A DNA stretch of 33,649 nt from DASTHV01 sp035718045 (GTDB lineage: Bacteria; Patescibacteriota; Saccharimonadia; Saccharimonadales; UBA10212): positions 1-33,649 of the forward strand of contig DASTHV010000021.1 in NCBI GenBank assembly GCA_035718045.1, read 5' to 3'. The notes under the pieces are model-generated. The model had not been told where the DNA came from, made no database searches, and saw nothing but the letters and a program-made list of their open reading frames with translations. The position numbers and the translations under genes are program-made. Below, in pieces: positions 7,009 to 13,689 of this stretch; the first letter of the stretch is position 1; each line of letters opens with the position of its first letter.

Positions 7009-8093
7009 GCGTCTTTAAGTTCTTCTAGGATTTCGCGCTGGCGCCGACTAAGTTTGGTAGGAGTATCAACCGCGATGGTGACGATGTGGGCACCACGACT
7101 AGTTTTGTTTAGGTGCGTTACGCCATGGCCGGATAGCTTGAAGTCGGTGCCGCTTTGGGTGCCGGCGGGAATTTTCATCCGGACCGGTCCGTCAACCGTA
7201 TCAACATCAATTTCGGTGCCCAAAGCGGCGTCAACCATACCAATGTGCTCGGTAGATAAAACCAGGTCGCCTTCGCGGGTAAATTTTTTATGAGGTTTAA
7301 CTCTTATATTTACGTATAAATCGCCTTTAGGTCCATGGGCGATGGCCTCGCCGTGCTCGCGCAGCCGGATAGTAGCGCCGTCATCTATGCCAGCCGGAAT
7401 TTTAAGGTTGACGATTTGGTTACGCCGCTGGGTGCCCTTACCACGGCAAACCGAACAGATCTTTTCAGGGATACGGCCGCGGCCTTCGCATTTAGGACAC
7501 GGCGCGGCTTGCTGGATATTGCCAAAAACCGTACGCATCACATTGGTGATTTGGCCGCTGCCGCCGCAGTTATCACAGGTTTTTAGCTCATATCCCGGCT
7601 CTACAGTAGTGCCAGAACAGTGGCTACAGGTATCTTGCATGGTCAGATTCAAAGCGATTTCGGTGCCAAATACCGCTTGTTCGAAGTTAATTTCGACATT
7701 GGTTTCAACATCTTGGCCGCGCGATTTTCGGTTACGGCCGGCGCCCGTGCCCTGACCGCCAAAAAAACTGCCAAAGATATCGCCCAGCCCCAAATCGCCA
7801 AAATCAAAATTAAATTCTTGGCCCTGGCCGCCAAAACCGCCAAAGCCGGCAAAGGGATTGCCGTCGCTGGCGGCACTACTACCAACGCCGGCGTGACCGA
7901 ATTGATCATAACGCTTGCGCTTGGACTCGTCTTTTAAAACTTCGTAGGCTTCGCTGACTTCTTTAAATTTAGTCTCGTCACCACCGCGGTCCGGATGATG
8001 TTGAACGGCCAGCCGCCGATAGGCTTTTTTGATTTCGTCGGCGCTGGCGCTCTTACTTACACCTAAAACTTCGTAGTAATCACGTTTAACCAT
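7005..8093 (-). CDS. dnaJ: Chaperone DnaJ (Hsp40)
   Basis: A 362-residue full-length DnaJ. The J-domain is residues 2-68 with HPD at 33-35. A Gly/Phe-rich linker follows, then four CxxCxGxG-type zinc-finger motifs (CSHCSG, CDNCGGSG, CPKCEGRG, CSVCRGKG), then the substrate-binding C-terminal domains ending EILEELKDA. DnaJ stimulates DnaK's ATPase and delivers unfolded proteins. The ATG at 8093 is chosen because AAGGA lies 8 nt upstream and the J-domain begins at once; it overlaps the stop of orf114 by 8 bp (ATGGTTAA). It is the last gene of the heat-shock operon. Confidence 0.97.
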   Translation of the reverse strand: MVKRDYYEVLGVSKSASADEIKKAYRRLAVQHHPDRGGDETKFKEVSEAYEVLKDESKRKRYDQFGHAGVGSSAASDGNPFAGFGGFGGQGQEFNFDFGDLGLGDIFGSFFGGQGTGAGRNRKSRGQDVETNVEINFEQAVFGTEIALNLTMQDTCSHCSGTTVEPGYELKTCDNCGGSGQITNVMRTVFGNIQQAAPCPKCEGRGRIPEKICSVCRGKGTQRRNQIVNLKIPAGIDDGATIRLREHGEAIAHGPKGDLYVNIRVKPHKKFTREGDLVLSTEHIGMVDAALGTEIDVDTVDGPVRMKIPAGTQSGTDFKLSGHGVTHLNKTSRGAHIVTIAVDTPTKLSRRQREILEELKDA

Positions 8094-8430
8094 TACTCGT
8101 CCTTGCGAAGTCATCGGCGTCTTCTAGTTGGCCGCGCCAATAGGGAAAAATCGCTTTGGCGACTTCCTGGGCAAAAGGCTGGTCTGATTCTAATATGGTC
8201 GCCAGTAGGACATGGGTTTGGCGCAGTGGCAAGCCCTCGCCGTACCTCGGGTCAAAAATATAATCCGGCATCTGCCAGATTGAATCCTCAGCCTCCTCAA
8301 CAGCCTTGCGGATATGATCAAGCGCGCTGACGCCCCTTTCGGTTAAAAGCGGCTCTAACACCTCCCAATACTTAGAGGTATCAATTTTAGGAACTTCGGG
8401 TGCGTTGTTTAGCGCCTCTAGCTGATTCAT
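8086..8430 (-). CDS. Unknown 114-residue protein between dnaK and dnaJ (orf114)
   Basis: A soluble, acidic protein with no recognised family. Recognisable pieces are KYWEVLEPLLTERGVSALDHI, DSIWQMPDYIFDPRYGEG and QTHVLLATILESDQPFAQEV, all helix-rich. It has a good AAGGAG site 4 nt before its ATG. Its first 44 bp overlap the end of orf62 in another frame, and its last 8 bp overlap the dnaJ start. The tight coupling to the chaperone genes suggests a co-expressed, possibly chaperone-related job; nothing more can be inferred from sequence. Confidence 0.75.
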   Translation of the reverse strand: MNQLEALNNAPEVPKIDTSKYWEVLEPLLTERGVSALDHIRKAVEEAEDSIWQMPDYIFDPRYGEGLPLRQTHVLLATILESDQPFAQEVAKAIFPYWRGQLEDADDFARTSNG

Positions 8431-8575
8431 TCTTCTCCTTGACGATTTCGCCCTCGATAAATTTCTTATCTTTAACTACGTAATGGTCGTTGGCATATTT
8501 TATACCAAGCTTAACCCCCGCGGCCAGCGCCGCTACCGGCAAAACTACATATCGAAGAACGTTAGCCGGCTTCAC
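8387..8575 (-). CDS. Small single-helix protein after dnaK (orf62)
   Basis: A 62-residue frame starting at GTG 8575, 2 nt after the dnaK stop. The N-terminal half is a hydrophobic segment (VLRYVVLPVAALAAGVKLGI). The C-terminal half is highly charged (VVKDKKFIEGEIVKEK, ending KQRTRSS). It looks like a small membrane-anchored protein. Its end overlaps orf114 by 44 bp. The ribosome-binding site is weak, so translation would rely on coupling to dnaK. Its reality is less certain than its neighbours'. Confidence 0.5.
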   Translation of the reverse strand: MKPANVLRYVVLPVAALAAGVKLGIKYANDHYVVKDKKFIEGEIVKEKNESARGAKQRTRSS

Positions 8576-8577
8576 GG

Positions 8578-10500
8578 CTATTTATCTTTCTGGTCTTTGT
8601 CGTTGACGACTTCGCCCTCAATCGGATCGTCTTTGTCGGATTTCTTTTTCTCGTCGCTTTCAGCTTTTGGCTTTTCGCTTTCAGCTGAGGCGTCTTTAGA
8701 TGCCGCTTCGTACATCTTGGCTCCAACCGGCATGATTTTATCGCTTAGTTCTTTGGCGGCTTTTTCCAGCTCGTCTTTGTCGGTTGCTTCTAGGTGGCCT
8801 TTGGCTTCATTGACAGCCTCGTCTAAGATCTTTTGGTCATCTTCGGATAGCTTATCCTTGTAGTCGGTCTTCATCTTCTCAGCCTGGTAAACAGCGTTTT
8901 GCAGTGTGTTTTGGGCTTCAACCGTATCGCGTTTTTTCTTGTCTTCTTCGGCGTGGGCTTCGGCTTCTTTGGCGGCTTTTTCAACCTCTTCTTTGTTGAG
9001 ATTTCCGCTACCTTGAATGGTGATGCTTTGTTCCTTACCGGTGCCCTTGTCTTTAGCGGTGACATTTAGGATTCCATTGGCATCGATATTAAAAGTAACT
9101 TCTATCTGCGGGACGCCGCGCGGCGCCGGCGGAATGCCGTCCAGCACGAACCGGCCTAGCGACTTGTTGTCTGCGCTCATCTCTCGCTCACCCTGCAGAA
9201 CGTGAATTTCCACGCTGTTTTGGTTGTCGGCGGCCGTAGAAAAGACTTCGTTCTTACTGGTAGGAATAGTGGTATTACGCTCTATCAGCTTCGTTGTGAC
9301 GCCGCCCAAGGTTTCAATGCCTAGGCTTAGCGGCGTGACGTCCAAAAGCAAAACGTCTTTGACATCGCCCTGCAGCACGCCGGCCTGAATAGCAGCACCG
9401 ACGGCTACGACCTCGTCTGGGTTTACACCCTGCAGAGGATCTTTATCAAATACCTGCTTAACTTTATCGATTACGGCCGGCATACGAGTCATGCCGCCCA
9501 CCAGGACGATTTCATTGACATCTTTCGGTTCCAGCTTGGCGTCTTTAAGCGCTTTTTTGACCGGATCTGCGGTCTTATCAATCAACTCTTGGACCAGCTC
9601 GACCAGCTTGGCGCGGGTCAATTTATACTCAAAGTGCTTGGGGCCTTCGGCATCGGCTGTCAAGAACGGCAAGTTGACGTCCGCTACTTCTGTGCTGGAA
9701 AGTTCTTTTTTGGCCTTTTCGGCTTCTTCTTTAAGCCGCTGCATAGCCGCCTTGTCTTCTTTGACGTCGATACCGGTCTCTTTCTTGAATTGCTCCACGA
9801 AGTGATTGACGATACGCATGTCAAAATCTTCGCCGCCCAGGTGGGTGTCGCCATTAGTGCTTAAGACTTCAAATACGCCGTCGCCTAACTGCAGGATGGA
9901 AATATCAAAAGTGCCGCCGCCCAGGTCAAATACAGCGATCTTTTCTTCTTTACCTTTGTCCAATCCGTAGGCTAAAGCCGCCGCAGTGGGCTCGTTGATA
10001 ATCCGTTTGACTTCTAGTCCGGCGATTTTACCGGCGTCCTTGGTAGCCTGACGTTGGCTGTCATCAAAATAGGCCGGCACGGTAATCACGGCTTCGGTGA
10101 CCGGCTCGCCCAAAAAGGCCTCGGCGTCAGCTTTGAGTTTGCCTAAAATCATCGCACTGACTTCTTCGGGGCTATATCCTTTACCGGCCATTTCTACTTT
10201 TACGCCGGTTCCAGCCTTAACGATTTTATAGGGCATCAGTTCGATGTCGCGCTGGACCTCTTCATCCTCGAATTTGCGGCCAATCAGGCGCTTAACGCCA
10301 AAAATCGTGTTAGTCGGGTTAGTGACGCGCTGGCGATTGGCCACCTGGCCGACCAGCCGCTCATCGTTTTTATTAATCGCTACTACGCTAGGCGTGGTGC
10401 GATTGCCTTCGCTGTTGGCGATAATTTCCGGCTTGCCGGACTGCATCACCGCCATCGCGCTGTTAGTTGTTCCTAAATCGATTCCAATTATTCTTGCCAT
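8578..10500 (-). CDS. dnaK: Chaperone DnaK (Hsp70)
   Basis: A 640-residue, full-length Hsp70. It starts MARIIGIDLGTTNSAMAVM, with the phosphate-1 loop GIDLGTTNS; later come VPAYFDDSQRQATKDAG, IINEPTAAALAYG and the phosphate-2 loop DLGGGTFDIS. The substrate-binding domain and a charged helical lid follow. The tail is Lys/Glu/Asp-rich and ends EGEVVNDKDQKDK. The DNA encoding part of this tail (8656-8683) shows the 7-nt-periodic repeat described separately. A GGAG 8 nt before the ATG is the ribosome-binding site, and the ATG directly abuts the orf143 stop. It works with GrpE and DnaJ encoded on the same transcript. Confidence 0.98.
   Translation of the reverse strand: MARIIGIDLGTTNSAMAVMQSGKPEIIANSEGNRTTPSVVAINKNDERLVGQVANRQRVTNPTNTIFGVKRLIGRKFEDEEVQRDIELMPYKIVKAGTGVKVEMAGKGYSPEEVSAMILGKLKADAEAFLGEPVTEAVITVPAYFDDSQRQATKDAGKIAGLEVKRIINEPTAAALAYGLDKGKEEKIAVFDLGGGTFDISILQLGDGVFEVLSTNGDTHLGGEDFDMRIVNHFVEQFKKETGIDVKEDKAAMQRLKEEAEKAKKELSSTEVADVNLPFLTADAEGPKHFEYKLTRAKLVELVQELIDKTADPVKKALKDAKLEPKDVNEIVLVGGMTRMPAVIDKVKQVFDKDPLQGVNPDEVVAVGAAIQAGVLQGDVKDVLLLDVTPLSLGIETLGGVTTKLIERNTTIPTSKNEVFSTAADNQNSVEIHVLQGEREMSADNKSLGRFVLDGIPPAPRGVPQIEVTFNIDANGILNVTAKDKGTGKEQSITIQGSGNLNKEEVEKAAKEAEAHAEEDKKKRDTVEAQNTLQNAVYQAEKMKTDYKDKLSEDDQKILDEAVNEAKGHLEATDKDELEKAAKELSDKIMPVGAKMYEAASKDASAESEKPKAESDEKKKSDKDDPIEGEVVNDKDQKDK
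8656..8686. repeat. 7-nt-periodic repeat in the dnaK tail
   Basis: On the plus strand the units GCTTTCA, GCTTTTG, GCTTTTC and GCTTTCA follow each other without gaps, then GCT. In dnaK this encodes part of the variable charged tail (EKPKAES), so selection for Lys/Glu codons could explain some of it. The same unit type recurs at hrcA, lepA and murC. Confidence 0.45.
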
Positions 10501-10932
10501 CTATTGATCTCCTTCTTGCTTTTCTATTAATTCAGTTGCTTTAAGAAATTCTATCGAATGATCAACGAAATTACCCACATCCGGTGGGGTAATTCCTAGA
10601 CTCGGTCTCACTACTCCCCGGGCTTCAAGCGCGTTAAGTGTAGCATCGAGCATCTTTACCACACCGGTCGGGTCGATTTTTACTTCATATTCTCCGGTGG
10701 ATTCGGCAGAAGTAGCTGTTTCGTTAGTGACATGACCAAACACTTGTTCAGTAATGCCTTCTATGGCATCGTGGCGACCCATGGCTATGCGGTGGGCAAA
10801 ATCTGAGTCCTCGCGATCCGCGCCTGCATCTCGGGCGCGTCTTAAAAGCTCGTCGGCCATATCACTCTCACTTATAGGATCTTCATCCTCTGGATCTACC
10901 CATGGATCCCCGCCTGCTGATTCTCTTCCCAT
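10501..10932 (-). CDS. Unknown 143-residue acidic protein between grpE and dnaK (orf143)
   Basis: A soluble acidic protein with no recognised family. The N-terminus is rich in Asp/Glu and likely disordered (DPWVDPEDEDPISESDMAD). Helical segments follow (ADELLRRARDAGADRED, VVKMLDATLNALEARGV), and the end is IEFLKATELIEKQEGDQ. An AAGGGG site 6 nt upstream supports the ATG at 10932. The gene begins 2 nt after the grpE stop and ends directly at the dnaK start. Its invariable position in the chaperone operon, inferred from the tight spacing, suggests co-regulation under HrcA. Confidence 0.75.
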   Translation of the reverse strand: MGRESAGGDPWVDPEDEDPISESDMADELLRRARDAGADREDSDFAHRIAMGRHDAIEGITEQVFGHVTNETATSAESTGEYEVKIDPTGVVKMLDATLNALEARGVVRPSLGITPPDVGNFVDHSIEFLKATELIEKQEGDQ

Positions 10933-10934
10933 AC

Positions 10935-11402
10935 TTACCCCTTTTTCTCCATTTTTACCTTAACCATCGCGTGGCGAAGTACCTCATCGCCTAGCATGTA
11001 GCCGGGTTGAAGTTCCTCGCAAACAACTTCAATGCTACCCTCGCCCTCCTCCATATGCACTGCCTCGTGCAGTCTAGGGTCAAAAACTTCACCAACGGTT
11101 TTGATGCGTTTGACCCCAAGCTGCGCAAAGCACTGCTCGAACTGTTTAAGTATCGATTGCACGCCTTTAACATAGTTATGATCTTTTAGGTCTTTTGGAA
11201 TATGCCGGAAGGCGCGTTCCAGGTTATCTAAGGCTGGCAGGAGCTCTTGTAACACCATCGCCTTGTAAAACTCGGACATCTTGCCGCGCTCTTCTTCAGT
11301 ACGGCGGCGCAGATTAACGGCGTCGGCCCGCTCGCGCTGCAGCGCCTCGGTCAGTTCGGTAACTTTCTGTTCTAAATCTTTAATAGTCGGCTTTTTAGTC
11401 AT
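10935..11402 (-). CDS. grpE: Nucleotide exchange factor GrpE
   Basis: A 155-residue GrpE. The N-terminal coiled coil is IKDLEQKVTELTEALQRERAD, then NLRRRTEEERGKM. The conserved core VLQELLPALDNLERAF and the beta-domain signature (VGEVFDPRLHEAVHME ... GYMLGDEVLRHAMVKV) are all present. It releases ADP from DnaK. The N-terminal tail is shorter than in E. coli GrpE (197). The ATG overlaps the orf77 stop by 8 bp (ATGACTAA) and has no strong ribosome-binding site, so translation is probably coupled. Confidence 0.96.
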   Translation of the reverse strand: MTKKPTIKDLEQKVTELTEALQRERADAVNLRRRTEEERGKMSEFYKAMVLQELLPALDNLERAFRHIPKDLKDHNYVKGVQSILKQFEQCFAQLGVKRIKTVGEVFDPRLHEAVHMEEGEGSIEVVCEELQPGYMLGDEVLRHAMVKVKMEKKG

Positions 11403-11628
11403 CGTCTACTTCTAAATGTATCCTTGAATTTTCATTAAGATATTCTTGCACCGCAGTATTTAACTGATAGGGCTGCTCAACACCAAACGCGTAGAGGTAG
11501 GTGTTGAACAAATCATTTACCGCTCGAGCCTGGGCCATGATTTGCGGATCGTCGCCCCATACGGTGTAAAAAGCCGGGGTAAAATGTTTGTAAGCAGGGG
11601 ACTGGTGCTGGGTTAATTCGCTAGACAT
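11395..11628 (-). CDS. Unknown 77-residue protein between hrcA and grpE (orf77)
   Basis: A small soluble acidic protein with no recognised family. Aromatic-rich pieces are AYKHFTPAFYTVWGDDPQ and LFNTYLYAFGVEQPYQ; the end is HLEVDDD. It overlaps the hrcA stop by 8 bp (ATGTCTAG) and the grpE start by 8 bp, so the whole gene exists only as a coupled insert between two classical heat-shock genes. An independent role cannot be read from sequence. Confidence 0.7.
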   Translation of the reverse strand: MSSELTQHQSPAYKHFTPAFYTVWGDDPQIMAQARAVNDLFNTYLYAFGVEQPYQLNTAVQEYLNENSRIHLEVDDD

Positions 11629-12343
11629 ACAGGGTTTCCTCCAGGGCTTTGCCGGCGCGGCCGACCAGGCTCATGACATCCCGGTAGCTTTGGCGGGTCG
11701 GTCCTAATACGCCGATATAGCTGCGGTCACTGAACGGACTGCTAAAGCGACTGATAATCAAACTGGCGCCGGCGCTGCGCCCGATAGGATTTTCTTGGCC
11801 GATGTAGACGCTAAGCGGTTTGTTGGGCGCGGCCTCGTATAGCCAGGGCCGAAGGTTATCCAAAAGGCGAGCTATCTCTTTGACTTGACCAGGGTGCACG
11901 AATTCCGGCTGGCCGAACAGGTTGGATAGCCCGCTCATATAAAGTTGAGGCCCGATAGTAGCCAGACCTAGGTTGTGAGTCAACTCCACCAGCGTATCGA
12001 CGGTGTTTCTAATGACATGTTCCGGCACTCCACCATCTGCAATGCGCCTTTCCAGTGCTCTTGAAGCTCCGGTTTCGACTTTCGACTTTCGACTTTCGAC
12101 TTTCGACTCTACGTTAACGATCTCGTTAACGTAGTACCGATAACCCTTATCGGTAGGAACGCGGCCAGCGCTGGTATGAGGGTGCGTAATATAACCGGTT
12201 CGCTCCAGCTCGGCCATTTCGGCGCGAACAGTAGCGCTGGATACTTCAAAAACTCTGGCCAATAAACTACTGCCCACCGGGCTGGCTACTTCGGCGTATT
12301 GTTCTACGATCGCCTGCAAAATTTTGGCTTGCCTATCAGTCAT
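11621..12343 (-). CDS. hrcA: Heat-inducible transcription repressor HrcA (short form)
   Basis: A 240-residue HrcA, clearly shorter than the usual 340. The winged-helix domain (residues 1-70) is intact: RQAKILQAIVEQYAE, then PVGSSLLARVFEVSSATVRA and the wing HPHTSAGRVPTDKGYRYYV. The C-terminal part keeps ISRFSSPFSDRSYIGVLGPTR, typical of HrcA, but the middle domain is reduced. Residues 78-90 are encoded by five exact 7-nt repeats; these sit at the junction between the DNA-binding and sensor domains. It binds CIRCE and represses the operon; GroEL normally helps it fold, but no groEL is in the window. The ATG at 12343 directly follows the CIRCE element, and there is no Shine-Dalgarno site. Confidence 0.93.
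   Translation of the reverse strand: MTDRQAKILQAIVEQYAEVASPVGSSLLARVFEVSSATVRAEMAELERTGYITHPHTSAGRVPTDKGYRYYVNEIVNVESKVESRKSKVETGASRALERRIADGGVPEHVIRNTVDTLVELTHNLGLATIGPQLYMSGLSNLFGQPEFVHPGQVKEIARLLDNLRPWLYEAAPNKPLSVYIGQENPIGRSAGASLIISRFSSPFSDRSYIGVLGPTRQSYRDVMSLVGRAGKALEETLYV
12073..12107. repeat. Perfect heptanucleotide tandem repeat (5 copies) inside hrcA
   Basis: Five uninterrupted copies of TTTCGAC on the plus strand (GTCGAAA on the coding strand), read in all three frames as SKVESRKSKVE. Since 7 is not a multiple of 3, gain or loss of one unit shifts the hrcA frame, while three units would restore it. Confidence 0.97.
12109..12134. repeat. 26-nt inverted repeat next to the hrcA heptamers
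   Basis: Twelve-base arms CTACGTTAACGA and TCGTTAACGTAG separated by only 2 nt. It lies inside hrcA, one base from the heptamer array, and encodes YVNEIVNVE. As RNA it could form a very stable hairpin; as DNA it could bind a dimeric protein or promote slippage. Confidence 0.85.
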
Positions 12344-12370
12344 TTAGCACTCCAATGCTCTGAGTGCTAG
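12344..12370 (-). promoter_or_regulatory. CIRCE operator of the heat-shock operon
   Basis: TTAGCACTC, 9 nt, GAGTGCTAG on the plus strand: the CIRCE consensus (TTAGCACTC-N9-GAGTGCTAA) with one mismatch. It is the binding site for HrcA. It ends exactly at the hrcA start codon and overlaps the -10 box by two bases, so bound HrcA would block polymerase directly. Confidence 0.95.
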
Positions 12371-12398
12371 TTTACCGGAGCTGGCGGAGCCGTGTCAA
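12369..12398 (-). promoter_or_regulatory. Promoter of the hrcA-grpE-dnaK-dnaJ operon
   Basis: Minus strand -35 TTGACA (12398-12393), 18-nt spacer, -10 TAAACT (12374-12369). The predicted start lies inside CIRCE, about 20 nt or less before the ATG. A lone extra CIRCE half-site (TTAGCACTC on the minus strand, 12407-12399) sits directly upstream of the -35 box and next to the gmk stop. Confidence 0.75.
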
Positions 12399-12407
12399 GA
12401 GTGCTAA

Positions 12408-12977
12408 TTAAACTCCAGCGGCTTTTTCGATAGCCTCCACGGCTTCCTCTGGCCGATTATGAGCATTGATTATTACGTAATCAAAATGCTCTTTAAACTT
12501 TTGCTCCTTTTTAGCTAGTTTGAGGCGCTCTTGGATTTGTTCTTCTGTCTCAGCAGTTTCTGAACTTCGAGCCCGAATCCGGGACTCTAATACATCGTGG
12601 CTTTCTACATCAATATAGACCAATATAGCTCCGGGTATTCTTTGCTTGATTTTTAAAGAGCCATTAACATCTTTGCGCAGAATAATATCGCGTCCCCTAG
12701 AGAGTAAATCTTCAATCGGTTTGCGCAAGGTCCCATACCAATGACTGGCATGAAAGTCGGTCTCCAAAAAATCATTATTTTTCACCCACTTATCAAAAGT
12801 TGACTGGCCCACGAAGTAATAATCAACACCATTCACCTCGCCGGGACGCGGCTTTCGCGTAACCACAGAAGCTGGTTTTTCCCACTCAGGATGCTTTGTT
12901 AAAAATAGCTTGACCAATGTATCTTTGCCTACACCAGCGGAAGCGCCAGAAATAATCAGTAGTTTTCCCCGCTTCAT
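12408..12977 (-). CDS. gmk: Guanylate kinase
   Basis: A 189-residue protein of guanylate-kinase length. The P-loop is GASAGVGKDT at residues 11-20, where most Gmk have GPSGVGKST. The GMP-binding segment VVTRKPRPGEVNGVDYYFV (38-56) matches the family's 'TTR-x-x-R-x-G-E-x-x-G-x-D-Y-x-F'. The DFHASHWYGT segment corresponds to the usual 'HGNYYGT' loop. The enzyme phosphorylates GMP to GDP. Its ATG overlaps the stop of the upstream Gmk-like gene as ATGA. Of the two adjacent Gmk-like genes this one keeps the more canonical GMP-binding motif. Confidence 0.82.
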   Translation of the reverse strand: MKRGKLLIISGASAGVGKDTLVKLFLTKHPEWEKPASVVTRKPRPGEVNGVDYYFVGQSTFDKWVKNNDFLETDFHASHWYGTLRKPIEDLLSRGRDIILRKDVNGSLKIKQRIPGAILVYIDVESHDVLESRIRARSSETAETEEQIQERLKLAKKEQKFKEHFDYVIINAHNRPEEAVEAIEKAAGV

Positions 12978-13672
12978 AGCAATTCAACTAGTTTCTTGTA
13001 ATTTTCTTTGGCGATTTGACGGGCTCTATTTTCGTCGGGCGGCGTTGTAGCTTGGCAAACCGCCTGTAGGCGAAGGGCGGCTTTATCCACCGTATCGTTA
13101 AGCACAAAATGGATTTTTTTATCCGACAAGGCGAATTCGTAGGATAGTTTGGCCTCGGCCAGCCGGCCCTTTTTCTGCTCGTCGCTCCAGTCACTGTCGT
13201 GGGCTTGATTATCAAGCCACTGCAGCCAGGTCTCATAGTTTTTAGGTACGATAAAAGCCGCTCTAAACGAGCCGACGGGTAGTTTGCGGAATTCTTTAAC
13301 AGCCGGCGGAATTAGGGCCAGCATGCCTACGCCCGCTTCGGGATAGCTGGTCAGCCGCGTGCAATACAGATCGTTATTCGGCCCTAAAGCTATCTGTACC
13401 AAATCACCCCTTTGTAAATCTTCTAGGATATCTTGGCTCCGGCGAAATCGAAAATCTACCCCTTGTTGCTCGTTTTTGCGTGGCACGCGACTAGTTTCAT
13501 CCAGCACAAAATGGGCATGCGGATATATCTCTGACAGCCGGTTCATCACTGTAGTCTTACCAGACGCCGAAGGCCCAACCGTGGCTAGCAGATTAATCTG
13601 CTTCATAGCCTCCAGCACGTCTTTATTGGGTTGGTAGCTACCCACCAGTTTTTTAAGACGGTCGTCGCTCAT
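12974..13672 (-). CDS. Guanylate-kinase-like protein (paralogue)
   Basis: A 232-residue protein with a Gmk-like core. The P-loop is GPSASGKTT at residues 33-41. The GMP-site equivalent is TSRVPRKNEQQGVDFRF (60-76), which keeps the pattern but swaps the Pro-Gly-Glu stretch for Lys-Asn-Glu. The N-terminal 30 residues (MSDDRLKKLVGSYQPN) and the C-terminal helix (ARQIAKENYKKLVELL) are additions. It may phosphorylate another (d)NMP or have a regulatory role. It is translationally coupled to gmk by an ATGA overlap, so the two are made together. Confidence 0.65.
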   Translation of the reverse strand: MSDDRLKKLVGSYQPNKDVLEAMKQINLLATVGPSASGKTTVMNRLSEIYPHAHFVLDETSRVPRKNEQQGVDFRFRRSQDILEDLQRGDLVQIALGPNNDLYCTRLTSYPEAGVGMLALIPPAVKEFRKLPVGSFRAAFIVPKNYETWLQWLDNQAHDSDWSDEQKKGRLAEAKLSYEFALSDKKIHFVLNDTVDKAALRLQAVCQATTPPDENRARQIAKENYKKLVELL

Positions 13673-13689
13673 TAGTTTTTAGCCTATCA

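Noticed and set aside
12073..12107. Heptamer array as a CRISPR
   Set aside because: Units are 7 nt with no spacers, and lie in frame inside hrcA; there are no cas genes.
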